Below, one piece after another: positions 1-7,471 of a stretch of 64,000 bases of DNA. Every line of letters begins with the position of its first letter. The first letter of the stretch is position 1. The notes beneath the pieces were generated by a model. The model worked only from the letters and a program-made list of their open reading frames with translations, was not told the origin of the DNA and ran no database searches. The DNA is from Alteribacillus bidgolensis. Lineage in GTDB: Bacteria > Bacillota > Bacilli > Bacillales > Marinococcaceae. A program made the position numbers and the translations under genes. The stretch lies in NCBI RefSeq assembly GCF_002886255.1, contig NZ_KZ614149.1:124001-188000 (forward strand). The letters are read 5' to 3'.

Positions 1-30
1 TCGCGGGTTCGAATCCCGTCTTCCGCTCCA
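1..30 (+). tRNA. tRNA-Gly (GCC), 3' end only
   Basis: The window opens in the T arm of a tRNA. The T stem and TTCGAAT loop are followed by the acceptor strand CTTCCGC, discriminator T and an encoded CCA. The acceptor strand fits the GCGGAAG 5' strand of Bacillus tRNA-Gly(GCC). The anticodon is outside the window, so the identity is inferred from this 3' end. It is the upstream member of the cluster that continues with Cys and two Leu tRNAs. Confidence 0.75.
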
Positions 31-59
31 ATTATCACTTAATGTGCATGTTCTTCATA

Positions 60-68
60 TGGTATAAT
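60..68 (+). promoter_or_regulatory. extended -10 promoter element before tRNA-Cys
   Basis: TGGTATAAT is a perfect extended -10 box (TGnTATAAT) that ends 8 bases before the tRNA-Cys 5' end. No good -35 is visible at 17 bases. It could start transcripts within the tRNA cluster, but the spacing would put the start site at or just inside the mature tRNA, so its role is uncertain. Confidence 0.4.
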
Positions 69-76
69 ATGCACAT

Positions 77-151
77 GGCGGCATAGCCAAGTGGTAAGGC
101 ACGGGTCTGCAAAACCCTTATTCCCCGGTTCGAATCCGGGTGCCGCCTCCA
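77..151 (+). tRNA. tRNA-Cys (GCA)
   Basis: Complete cloverleaf: acceptor GGCGGCA pairs with TGCCGCC, D arm AGCCAAGTGGTAAGGCA, anticodon loop CTGCAAA with anticodon GCA, T loop TTCGAAT, and an encoded CCA. It is the second member of the cluster, 46 bases after tRNA-Gly. Confidence 0.95.
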
Positions 152-170
152 CACATTTAAATAGTTAACT

Positions 171-260
171 GCCGGGGTGGTGGAATTGGCAGACACACAG
201 GACTTAAAATCCTGCGGTTGGTGTACAACCGTGCCGGTTCGAGTCCGGCCCTCGGCACCA
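171..260 (+). tRNA. tRNA-Leu (UAA)
   Basis: Class II tRNA with a long variable arm. Acceptor GCCGGGG pairs with CCTCGGC allowing one G-U pair. The anticodon stem CAGGA/TCCTG encloses loop CTTAAAA, giving anticodon TAA. CCA is encoded. It lies 19 bases after tRNA-Cys and 5 bases before the next tRNA-Leu. Confidence 0.95.
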
Positions 261-265
261 TTTTT

Positions 266-350
266 GGCGGTGTGGCGGAATTGGCAGACGCGCACGACTC
301 AAAATCGTGTTCCTTTTGGAGTGTCGGTTCGACCCCGACCACCGCTACCA
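266..350 (+). tRNA. tRNA-Leu (CAA), integration target
   Basis: Class II tRNA. Acceptor GGCGGTG pairs with CACCGCT with a G-U at the first pair. Anticodon stem CACGA/TCGTG encloses loop CTCAAAA, giving anticodon CAA. CCA is encoded. The last 56 bases (295-350) recur exactly at 3343-3398, so this gene is the apparent attachment site of the element that follows. The copy here carries the 5' half and is the functional one. Confidence 0.95.
295..350 (+). repeat. left attachment-site copy (56-bp direct repeat)
   Basis: From the anticodon stem (CGACTC) to the encoded CCA of tRNA-Leu(CAA), these 56 bases are identical to 3343-3398. Similarity stops sharply on both sides: base 294 is A against G, and base 351 is A against T. 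This copy lies inside the intact tRNA gene. Confidence 0.88.
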
Positions 351-371
351 AGTTTAACTCTAACAGCAAGG

Positions 372-402
372 CTTCTACGGTATACGTAGGAGTTTTTTTT
401 TT
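372..402 (+). terminator. intrinsic terminator after tRNA-Leu(CAA)
   Basis: An inverted repeat built on TTCTACG and CGTAGGA around GTATA is followed by a run of about ten T. It sits just inside the element and would end the tRNA cluster transcript. Confidence 0.75.
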
Positions 403-428
403 GGCTCTATTATATTTGTTGGGGCATG
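403..428 (+). repeat. ISL3-type left terminal end
   Basis: The sequence begins GGCTCTATTATATTTGTTG. ISL3-family insertion sequences start with GGCTCT-type inverted repeats, and a broken ISL3-type transposase starts about 95 bases downstream. Related ends occur at 3505 and 35308. No matching right end was found, in line with truncation of the IS near 1083. Confidence 0.55.
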
Positions 429-521
429 AAAAAAATTTAGACATAAAAAAATACGCAAGCTCCAAAATCCTTTACACTTGAATTGTCCAAGAAACAAGAA
501 AAAGATTGGAGTTGCGTGTAG

Positions 522-1096
522 ATGCATTTTAACATGAAGTGGCCTGGATTAGAAGACGTAGTGGTTACCAAAACGGAAGAGAGAGGGGAGGCATTTTATC
601 TCCACGTGGAGATACCTCGTAAATCCCATCGGTGTCCAGCATGCGGGGAAAGAACAAGCCGAGTCCATGATTACCGTATCCAAAAAATCCAGCACCTTAA
701 AGTATTTGAACGAACGTCTTATTTATTTTTCGAAGGCGTCGTTATGTGTGCTCCTGCGGCAAACGCTTTGCGGAACGCAATCCTATCGTCCAGCGGTATC
801 AACGCCACTCCAGGGAATGGAATCAAGCCCTTGGTCTGCGTGTCATTCAAGGAAAAAATTTCAAAGATACGGCAGGTCAATTACGTATATCCTCTGCTAC
901 CGTGATTCGGTGTTTTGATTCGATGTCGGCCCCAACGTTAAAGGAAGTGAAGAGCCTGCCGCCGGTGATTGCGATCGATGAATATAAAGGGGATACGAAT
1001 GAAGGGAAGTATCAAGTAGTCATTGCGGATGGAGACACCAGAGCTCCTCTCGATATTCTTCCTAATAGATCCGTTGAAAAGAAGGACTATGGGTAA
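522..1096 (+). pseudogene. ISL3-family transposase, frameshifted and truncated
   Basis: The first part (522 to about 730) encodes the N-terminal zinc-finger region with CPACG. After a frameshift near 715-745 the reading continues in another frame with CSCGKRF, RNPIVQRY, a helix-turn-helix-like stretch and the catalytic-core start VIAIDEYKG. In ISL3 transposases this core lies in a protein of roughly 400 residues or more. Here the reading ends after LPNRSVEKKDYG, where phage-like sequence takes over near 1083. The gene is dead by both frameshift and loss of its 3' half. Confidence 0.85.
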
Positions 1097-2213
1097 CTGA
1101 CGCTTGGGCGGACGGTGCAGACGGTATGGCCGGAGCATTAGACGAGGCTGCGTTAGAGTCGACGACCTTTGGCGACAATTTTAGCGAAGTTATGAACGGA
1201 GCTAGTATCGCGCTGCAACCGTTAGGCGAGCTGCTTTACGAACTCGCTTCCGAGCATATGGGCGACCTAAAAGAGGGCACGGCGGACCTATCCGATTACA
1301 TTCGGGAAAACTTGCCGGAATGGAAAGAGAAATTCCAGGACTTTGCGGAAACAGCCGCAGTGAAAATATCAGAGGTAATCGATAAGGCGAAAGAGTTTGC
1401 TGGCGCTATTCGAGACAATTGGCCGCAAATACGGGATACGGCGATACGAGTAGGCGCTGCCTTTATTATATTGCGAGGGGCATTATTAGCCCTGCAAGTC
1501 GTAAATACCGTAGCCGCAGCGTTTAGAACGTTTAGGGCGGTGCTTCTCGCAGTACGAGGCACACAAATTGGACTCAACCTCGCTATGATGGCGAATCCTA
1601 TCGGACTTATTATTGGACTAATCGCGGACTAATTGCGATAGGTATTCTGCTTTGGCAAAACTGGGATACGGTCAAAGAAAAGGCCGGCGAATTATGGAGC
1701 TGGTTAAAGGCAGAAGTGGGACGATATATGGGGTAAAATGAAAGAAATATGGGACAGCGTCAAAGAGAAAATAGGAGACGCAATGGATAACGCCAAGACC
1801 GCAGTATCCGATTTCTTTTCGCCGTTGCTCGAATTCATTGACAACGCAAAATCGAAATGGGATGACTTCAAGGAAGCGTTATCTAACTTCTCTTTACCGA
1901 AAGCAGTCGGAAAAGTGGCCGAAATCGGAGGTAACGTGTGGAACGCGGTAACTGGCGGAGGATCGCATTACCACGGCTTAGAATTCGTTCCCTATGACGG
2001 TTATCAGGCGACCTTGCACAAGAATGAGCAGGTATTATCTGCGGAAGAGGCGAAGGCAAGTCCGGCGGCGGTTCAATCAACGTAACCATCAGCGGAAACA
2101 CGTTCGGAGACGTACGTTCGCGTCCGGACATTAAACGCATAGGTGACGAGCTGGCGAATAGAATCGAAGAGTCACTCGGTCGCGGCTCAAAACGTAAATT
2201 TAACGGACTCTGA
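1097..2213 (+). pseudogene. phage tail tape-measure protein, C-terminal remnant
   Basis: Three blocks in different frames make up one former protein. The first (about 1097-1632) has alpha-helical text with FGDNFSEV, LQPLGELL and MMANPIGLIIGLIA. The second (about 1633-1735) continues with ILLWQNWDTVKEKAGELW. The third (1738-2065) has repeated WDSVKEKI-type helices and ends YHGLEFVPYDGYQATLHKNE. A last frame (about 2060-2213) adds GGGSINVTISG and a stop at 2211. Such helices and the VPYDG...LHKGE-like end are typical of tape-measure proteins of siphovirus-like phages. At least three frameshifts and the missing N-terminus make it non-functional. GC is higher than in the host genes. Confidence 0.8.
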
Positions 2214-2219
2214 CTTAAT

Positions 2220-2251
2220 CGGCGGGCTTAACGGCCTTGCCGCCTTTTTTT
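2220..2251 (+). terminator. intrinsic terminator after the tape-measure remnant
   Basis: GGCGG and CCGCC arms, with an inner GGC/GCC pair, are followed by seven T. The hairpin starts a few bases after the last in-frame stop of the phage remnant. Confidence 0.65.
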
Positions 2252-2309
2252 GTATACGAGGAGGTGACGTAGTCGCTGCAAAGTTAGGGCATTTTTTCCC
2301 TCGGAAACT

Positions 2310-2470
2310 TCAGCTATGATGTTTCATTTCAGTGATGAAAATATTTGTGATAACCCCTACAGCTACTACTACTAAAACGTATGATGGCCAATTAAAGATA
2401 TAGAAACATACTATTATGAGTATGCACATTAATAGAAGCCCTATGTAACGTTTACCTATTTCTTTCATAG
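2310..2470 (-). CDS. small two-segment membrane protein, unknown
   Basis: About 53 residues starting MKEIGKRYIGLLL. Two hydrophobic stretches (about residues 8-22 and 25-42) are followed by a short charged tail. An upstream in-frame ATG at 2492 would add nine residues, but the AGAGGAGAG ribosome binding site lies after it, so the inner ATG is preferred. It sits inside the tRNA-Leu element, convergent with nothing and divergent from the secreted-protein gene at 2675. I do not recognise a family. Its size and place next to a secreted product would suit an immunity or accessory role, but that is speculation. Confidence 0.5.
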
Positions 2471-2674
2471 CAGTTTTGCTCTCTCCTCTCATTATCTCTT
2501 CTTTTCTCCATTTAATTCCTATTGTAACGAAAAATCAATTCAATGTACAAAATTCAAAGAATTCATTAATAATAGATAATGGTAATTTATTACTGACTTT
2601 ACCAAACAGTGTTTCCATCGTGGGCAAAACCCTCTACACTGAGAAGTATCATTTACCACAAAGGAGAAGAGTCT

Positions 2675-3133
2675 ATGCGACGTCTAGTAGTGAAGATGTT
2701 GGTAGCAGTGTTAGCAATCGTAACCATAAGTACAGTCACTCTTGATCGTGCTTCCGCTCAAGAGGAAGTGTTTTGGGCTCACCCATCAACCACAGATGAC
2801 TATGGAGGGACAACTTTTTCAACAACAACCACTATCTCAAGAGATCAACTAATAGATATTAATAATTACTTTAACACCCGAGATACGAATAAATCAGTCC
2901 AATACGGTATCGCAACCACATTAATTTCGACCCCCCTATCATATCATGTATCGATACCGGCCGGGTTGGCTGTGTCACTCCTCACGGGATATTCTGAATC
3001 TCAAGGGGATATTGTAAATGATCATTTAATCAATCATGTGAAAAGTAATTACACCGTGACCATTGATTATCGATACAAACAAGTAGGATCCAGCGACGGA
3101 TATTATTATATTGATTCTATTAGCATCTATTAA
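2675..3133 (+). CDS. secreted protein of unknown function
   Basis: 152 residues. The start at 2675 follows AAAGGAGAAG. An ATG-independent upstream extension of the frame lacks a ribosome binding site. The N-terminus MRRLVVKMLVAVLAIVTIS ends in ASA-QEE, a good signal peptidase I site near residue 29. The mature part is rich in Ser, Thr and Tyr, with a hydrophobic, glycine-containing stretch (IPAGLAVSLLTGYS) in its middle and a Tyr-rich end (SSDGYYYIDSISIY). The beta-rich look suggests an extracellular fold. It is cargo of the tRNA-Leu island. I do not recognise a family; a toxin, bacteriocin-like or surface protein are all possible. Confidence 0.7.
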   Translation: MRRLVVKMLVAVLAIVTISTVTLDRASAQEEVFWAHPSTTDDYGGTTFSTTTTISRDQLIDINNYFNTRDTNKSVQYGIATTLISTPLSYHVSIPAGLAVSLLTGYSESQGDIVNDHLINHVKSNYTVTIDYRYKQVGSSDGYYYIDSISIY

Positions 3134-3217
3134 ATCGGCAATTCTGACGCAATTATCTTTTAACGAGCGCGTAGTTGTCCGGTTCGTTGCAAATTTGCGC
3201 AAATAGTTCAGAAACGC

Positions 3218-3246
3218 TTGTATTATCGTAGCTCTTCGCCTATAAT
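3218..3246 (+). promoter_or_regulatory. sigma-A-type promoter without an intact gene
   Basis: TTGTAT, a 17-base spacer and a perfect TATAAT form a good promoter. A ribosome-binding-like GGAAGGCGG follows, but the ATG after it (near 3269) runs only five codons before a stop. This looks like the control region of a deleted gene next to the right attachment site, where an integrase or excisionase often lies. Confidence 0.5.
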
Positions 3247-3342
3247 GAACGCATAGGAAGGCGGTAGTATGCTGCTATTCCGTTAAATATGCGCACAAAT
3301 GGGCGGTATGCATAGCAATAGCCTTACCGAAGGGTTTGTAAG

Positions 3343-3398
3343 CGACTCAAAATCGTGTTCCTTTTGGAGTGTCGGTTCGACCCCGACCACCGCTACCA
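3343..3398 (+). repeat. right attachment-site copy (56-bp direct repeat)
   Basis: Exact copy of 295-350, covering the anticodon loop to the CCA of tRNA-Leu(CAA). The 5' half of the tRNA is missing, so it cannot make a tRNA. It marks the right end of the integrated element. Confidence 0.88.
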
Positions 3399-3436
3399 TA
3401 CTTAGCGAAATAAACGTTAATATAATGATAGTTTGA

Positions 3437-3466
3437 AGCGATTTTCCTACTAGGAAATCGCTTTTT
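3437..3466 (+). terminator. intrinsic terminator beyond the right att copy
   Basis: AGCGATTTTCCTA and TAGGAAATCGCT pair with one bulged T and are followed by five T. Being just outside the element, it is probably the original terminator of the tRNA cluster, displaced by the insertion. Confidence 0.75.
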
Positions 3467-3504
3467 CACGTTTTAAAATGAAATGCAGTCGTAAGCATTC
3501 ATGT

Positions 3505-3518
3505 GGCTCTATTATATT
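3505..3518 (+). repeat. short ISL3-like end
   Basis: GGCTCTATTATATT is identical to the first 14 bases of the ISL3-type end at 403 and in the same orientation. No transposase follows. It may be the stub of a second copy, or a target shared by both places. Confidence 0.35.
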
Positions 3519-3982
3519 ACACCTTCTCCCTTAAAATTAAATTATCACACACCTTAACGCTCACTAATTTACAAAACATAAGCTAATATTTTTTCTTAGA
3601 GCTTTAACAAACAATATAAGGATCTTAATATTCAGAAAAGTAATTGAATTTATAAACATTTTGCTATATCATTACTATAAATTATTACAAATGATCATCA
3701 ATGATAAAAACGGCCTGTCTCTTCAAAGAGTTTTCTTATTACCTTGATAAGCTGATCACACTATACACTACAAGACTTCTATACTTTGGGTGAGGATACT
3801 GTCATATTAAGAAAAGCAATAATGTGATATGGAGTGGAGTTTGAGACAGTTTACCTTTTAACTTCATTAGATTTATACTCTAAAATATTTGAGGGTTTAG
3901 GTTAAAAAGAACTACTTACTCAACAAAGTGTGGTCTCTCCATTTTTTATTCGCATATTTTTTAAATGACGGGAGATAGAGGG
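3519..3982. other. AT-rich stretch with no gene seen
   Basis: Apart from a few short AT-rich direct words, I see no ORF with a ribosome binding site and no clear RNA structure here. It holds the upstream region of the hydrolase gene at 3983. No convincing -35/-10 pair stands out. Confidence 0.5.
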
Positions 3983-4927
3983 ATGAAAAAGTGGATCCTC
4001 ATTGTCTCAGGAAGTTTAGTTGTGATCTTTTTTACGATTATACTTTGTGGAGGACATTATCTTTACAGCGAAAGCGTGAAGCGAGGAGTAGAAGTGGAGT
4101 TATATAGAGGTGCGGAAACAGTATCGGAACCTGCTGCTGGTGAGAGTACTTTTCAGGATACAGATTGGCTGAATAACCAGAATATGCAAACACTTACGAT
4201 TAACACTTTTGATAATTTGATATTAAAAGCTGATTTTATTGAAAATACGTCTAACACCGGAAGGGTTGTCTTACTTGCTCATGGTTATAGAAAACAGAAA
4301 GAGAGCATTCAAGATATTGCAGGACTGTATCATAGCTTGGGCTATGAAATATTAATGCCTGACGCTCGCGGTCATGGTGAAAGCGAAGGTGATTATATTG
4401 GATACGGGTGGCATGACCGTCTTGATTTTCAACAGTGGATAGAACTTTTAATGGAAAAACACGAGGCAAAAGAAATACTTTTACACGGAGAATCTATGGG
4501 TGCATCTCTTGTTCTAATGTTAAGTGGGGAAGACCTTCCTGATGAAGTGAAAGGTATCATTGCAGACAGCGGTTACACGACTGTAAAGGAAGAACTTACA
4601 CATCAATTAAAACATCTTTATGGCCTGCCTTCCTTTCCACTGCTTGATGTGGCTAGTTTCATTACACAGTTCAGGCACGGATACACATTTAAGGAGGCAT
4701 CCTCTATTGAGCAAGTACAAAAAAATACACGCCCCTTATTCATAATACACGGGGAAGATGATGAACTCGTTCCAACAGAAATGGCTTTACGTATTTATGA
4801 AGCTGCCAGCGGTGACAAAGAGCTATGGATTGTACCTGATACTGGTCACATAAAAGCTTATCATACCGAACCGCAGGAATTTAAAGAGCGGCTGAAGGAA
4901 TTTATTACTGCTGCTGTAGAGGAATAG
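3983..4927 (+). CDS. membrane-anchored alpha/beta hydrolase (YqkD-like)
   Basis: 314 residues. The ATG at 3983 is preferred over the one at 3965 because GGGAG lies between them at good spacing. Residues 1-25 form one N-terminal membrane segment (WILIVSGSLVVIFFTIIL), so the enzyme likely faces outside. The hydrolase fold shows the oxyanion motif AHGYR, the GHGESEG loop, the nucleophile elbow HGESMGAS (G-x-S-x-G), the acid in HGEDDELVP and the catalytic His in DTGHIKAY. B. subtilis YqkD has this same layout. The substrate is unknown. Single-gene unit with a weak terminator at 4984. Confidence 0.85.
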   Translation: MKKWILIVSGSLVVIFFTIILCGGHYLYSESVKRGVEVELYRGAETVSEPAAGESTFQDTDWLNNQNMQTLTINTFDNLILKADFIENTSNTGRVVLLAHGYRKQKESIQDIAGLYHSLGYEILMPDARGHGESEGDYIGYGWHDRLDFQQWIELLMEKHEAKEILLHGESMGASLVLMLSGEDLPDEVKGIIADSGYTTVKEELTHQLKHLYGLPSFPLLDVASFITQFRHGYTFKEASSIEQVQKNTRPLFIIHGEDDELVPTEMALRIYEAASGDKELWIVPDTGHIKAYHTEPQEFKERLKEFITAAVEE

Positions 4928-4983
4928 TCATGTCATTTGGAAAATGAGATTGTTCTTTAAGCGTTAGAAAGAAATAGGATTGT

Positions 4984-5012
4984 CTTCAACTCCAAAGGGT
5001 GGAAGCTTTTTT
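4984..5012 (+). terminator. probable terminator after the hydrolase
   Basis: CTTCAACTC and GGGTGGAAG pair with wobbles and one mismatch around CCAAA, then six T follow. The stem is imperfect, so the call is tentative. Confidence 0.45.
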
Positions 5013-5259
5013 CTTTACTTATGATTTATTCCCTCAACAAAGTTAAACTTTCCTAAAGTCAAAAATAGTAAAAAAACACTTCTATATTGAAAAGCTAAAG
5101 ACTGCTCGATACCTTCGTACTTCATATTTACTGATGTATTTTTGTTCGATTATGTATGTAGTGAATATTCAAAACGTGCTATTTAACTCTTAAAGAAAAA
5201 GATATAAACTGGAAAAAAACTAAAAATGTAAACGCTGTAAATGGAGGAAGGGAATCAAA

Positions 5260-5402
5260 TGGGGTATCGTTGTCTATATAATTGGTCTTATAATTTTTTC
5301 ATTGCTATTGCATTTTATCATTAGAAACGCGATTAATCACTCAGAATTAAATCAAACCTTAAAAGAGATCGTGAGCTGTTAAAAGAAAAGCACAACCGTT
5401 AA
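5260..5402 (+). pseudogene. small membrane protein, frameshifted (DUF4083-like look)
   Basis: One frame reads WGIVVYIIGLIIFSLLLHFI followed by IRNAINHSELNQTLKE, a single membrane segment with a charged tail. It then hits a stop. A shift of one base near 5365 restores DRELLKEKHNR and a stop at 5400-5402. GGAGGAAGG lies upstream, but no in-frame ATG does. The layout resembles short Bacillus proteins with one membrane helix and a Lys/Glu-rich tail. I call it a dead or mis-sequenced copy with low certainty. Confidence 0.4.
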
Positions 5403-5405
5403 ATT

Positions 5406-5447
5406 AAAAAAACCGACTTCTCCAATGTAAACGAGTCGGTTTTTTTA
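5406..5447. terminator. bidirectional terminator
   Basis: AAAAAACCGACT and AGTCGGTTTTTTT form a perfect stem with A and T tails on both sides. It serves the plus-strand relic before it and the minus-strand gene that ends at 5455. Confidence 0.85.
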
Positions 5448-5454
5448 TACTGAT

Positions 5455-6147
5455 TTAAGTTATTTTTGCTTCTTGTTCTGTTTTGCATAAAATATACGTA
5501 TCTGCTTCTCCGCTATGAAGTTGAGTGAACATTTTTGAAGCTGCTTGCAATAGTTCCCTTGCTTCTCTTTCGTTCATAGAAGACTTTAAATAAAAAATTT
5601 GTACAGCATTAATAGTGTTCGTATCTGTTTTTGTACGTAAAGAATCGACAATAGGACTGCCAAATACTCCATCGTTATCTAACGTACAAATCTTCCCATT
5701 CATATTATTCTTTCTTCCATTTAACCCTTCGAAGGAATCACCTTCTTTTCCAATACAAATTTTGATATAATCACTTAAGGTATCAAAGTTATAGATTCCT
5801 ATTGGTATTTCGTATTGCAAGGAAAAAAAGTTATTCAAATCGGCTGCTGAATGTATAAACGGAAGAGTTTTCCCTTTTTCTATCCTTCGAAATAATGCTT
5901 CTTGGGAAGGACGGTAACGATTTGGATCTATTCCTGCTGTTTTAAACGTATCGTGCCACTCACGAACGCCTGGATAATCTAACACAGATTGCTGCTTTAG
6001 ATCTGTACGGATTTTTTCCTGAAAAAATTCTAATCTGCCTTTCAGCATTTTAGGAGATTCATCTACAACTATGTTTTTATAAGTAATAATACCCAACTTG
6101 CATGATGGTAACATCGTCAATAAATCTTCAGATAAAATTAGCTGCAT
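5455..6147 (-). CDS. B3/B4 tRNA-binding domain protein
   Basis: 230 residues from the ATG at 6147. A GTG three codons upstream overlaps the AAAGGGTGAG ribosome binding site and is unlikely. The text VREWHDTFKTAGIDPNRYRPS and RIEKGKTLPFIHSAADLNNFFSLQYEIPIGIYNFD matches the stand-alone B3/B4 domain family, related to the editing-like domain of phenylalanyl-tRNA synthetase beta. Such proteins are thought to act on tRNA or mischarged aminoacyl-tRNA, but the exact role is not settled. Divergent from queG, with 75 bases between them. Confidence 0.8.
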   Translation of the reverse strand: MQLILSEDLLTMLPSCKLGIITYKNIVVDESPKMLKGRLEFFQEKIRTDLKQQSVLDYPGVREWHDTFKTAGIDPNRYRPSQEALFRRIEKGKTLPFIHSAADLNNFFSLQYEIPIGIYNFDTLSDYIKICIGKEGDSFEGLNGRKNNMNGKICTLDNDGVFGSPIVDSLRTKTDTNTINAVQIFYLKSSMNEREARELLQAASKMFTQLHSGEADTYILCKTEQEAKIT

Positions 6148-6222
6148 TATGCTCACCCTTTACGTTCTCTTGTTATTTGCAGTGTACCATAATTTTATAA
6201 GAAATGAGAAAGGAGGGGAATC

Positions 6223-7377
6223 ATGACAGGGGCCCAGCTCAAAGAGAAGATTATGGCATATAGTAAAGATATCGGTATCGATAAGATTGGTTTTGCGTCA
6301 GCTGATCCATTTTTGTCATTAAAAGATCGGCTGCATGAACAACAACGATTAAATTATCAATCCGGTTTTGAAGAAAAAGACATTGAAAAAAGAGTTACAC
6401 CTGCCAAATTACTTCCAGAAGCAAAGACAATAGTTGCTATCGCACTAGCTTATCCTTCAAAGATGAAGAATCCGCCAAAAAGTACAAAGGGAGATAGACG
6501 CGGAGTTTTTTGCAGAGCATCCTGGGGGGAAGATTATCACCGAGTACTAAAGGACCGACTCCAAAAATTAGAGGAATACATGTTGGAGCTTGTTCCTGGG
6601 GCCAGATGTCAATCAATGGTAGATACAGGGGAATTATCTGATCGTGCTGTTGCTGAAAGGGCTGGTATAGGATGGAGCGGTAAAAATTGTGCCATTATCA
6701 CTCCAGAGTTTGGTTCTTATGTATACCTAGGGGAAATGGTCACGACTATTTCGCTTCCTCCTGATAACCCAATTACAGAACAGTGCGGTACGTGCAATAA
6801 ATGTGTGGATGCTTGTCCAACTGGAGCTTTGGTTCAGGGAGGGCAATTAGACTCTAATAAATGTATTGCTTATCTAACACAAACGAAAGATTTTTTACCA
6901 GAAAGATACCGAAAAAAGCTAGGTAACCGATTATACGGTTGTGATACATGCCAGCAAGTATGTCCTGAAAATAAAGGAATGGACTTTCATCACCAAGAAG
7001 AGTTTGAACCTGATCCAGATACTGTAAAACCGAAATTACTCCCGCTTTTAGAATTAAGTAACAAAGAGTTCAAACAAAAGTATGGACGTCTTGCAGGGTC
7101 ATGGCGTGGTAAAAAACCGATTCAGCGTAATGCTATTATTGCACTTGGCCACTTTAAAGCTGAAGAGTCGATCGAGACATTAGATCAATTGCTAAACAAT
7201 GATCCAAGACCTGTAATACGAGGCACTGCAGCTTGGTCACTTGGTCAGATTAATACGAAAAGAACAATAACTTTATTAGAAAAAGCGAAGGGATACGAGA
7301 CAGAGGGTGAAGTTTTGAAAGAAATTGAGAATGCTCTTAATCAAATAGCGGAAGATCAAATGTTATCCTCTAAATAA
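6223..7377 (+). CDS. queG: epoxyqueuosine reductase QueG
   Basis: 384 residues, start after GAAAGGAGGGG. It performs the last step of queuosine synthesis in tRNA, reducing epoxyqueuosine with cobalamin and iron-sulfur centres. The C-terminal half holds two 4Fe-4S motifs, CGTCNKCVDACP and CDTCQQVCP, followed by a HEAT-like repeat (ALGHFKAEESIETLDQLL, RGTAAWSLGQI) that helps hold the tRNA. Corresponds to B. subtilis YhbA. It begins a run with ogt, yhbB and trmL, two of which also act on nucleic acids. Confidence 0.95.
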   Translation: MTGAQLKEKIMAYSKDIGIDKIGFASADPFLSLKDRLHEQQRLNYQSGFEEKDIEKRVTPAKLLPEAKTIVAIALAYPSKMKNPPKSTKGDRRGVFCRASWGEDYHRVLKDRLQKLEEYMLELVPGARCQSMVDTGELSDRAVAERAGIGWSGKNCAIITPEFGSYVYLGEMVTTISLPPDNPITEQCGTCNKCVDACPTGALVQGGQLDSNKCIAYLTQTKDFLPERYRKKLGNRLYGCDTCQQVCPENKGMDFHHQEEFEPDPDTVKPKLLPLLELSNKEFKQKYGRLAGSWRGKKPIQRNAIIALGHFKAEESIETLDQLLNNDPRPVIRGTAAWSLGQINTKRTITLLEKAKGYETEGEVLKEIENALNQIAEDQMLSSK

Positions 7378-7471
7378 AATACAACACGTTTATGGCCATC
7401 CACTTTTATAAACTCTCATATCACCACAATGACCTTTTTATGTTGACTTAGGGGAGAAAGGAAAGGTGTTT

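Larger units (their letters stand above)
295..3398. mobile_element. decayed integrated element in tRNA-Leu(CAA)
   Basis: The segment is bounded by two identical 56-bp copies of the 3' part of tRNA-Leu(CAA), the classic product of site-specific integration by a tyrosine recombinase. Between them are an ISL3-type transposase relic, a phage tape-measure relic of visibly higher GC than the host genes, a small membrane ORF, a secreted-protein ORF and a free-standing promoter. No integrase, structural or lysis genes remain. I read it as a collapsed prophage or island with an IS fused into it. It could also be a satellite that never carried an integrase. Confidence 0.8.

Noticed and set aside
35..481. 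Several ORFs of 70-102 codons on both strands
   Set aside because: They run through four tRNA genes; their protein text is read-through of tRNA sequence.
3343..3398. A second functional tRNA-Leu
   Set aside because: Only the 3' 56 bases are present; acceptor 5' strand, D arm and the 5' side of the anticodon stem are missing.
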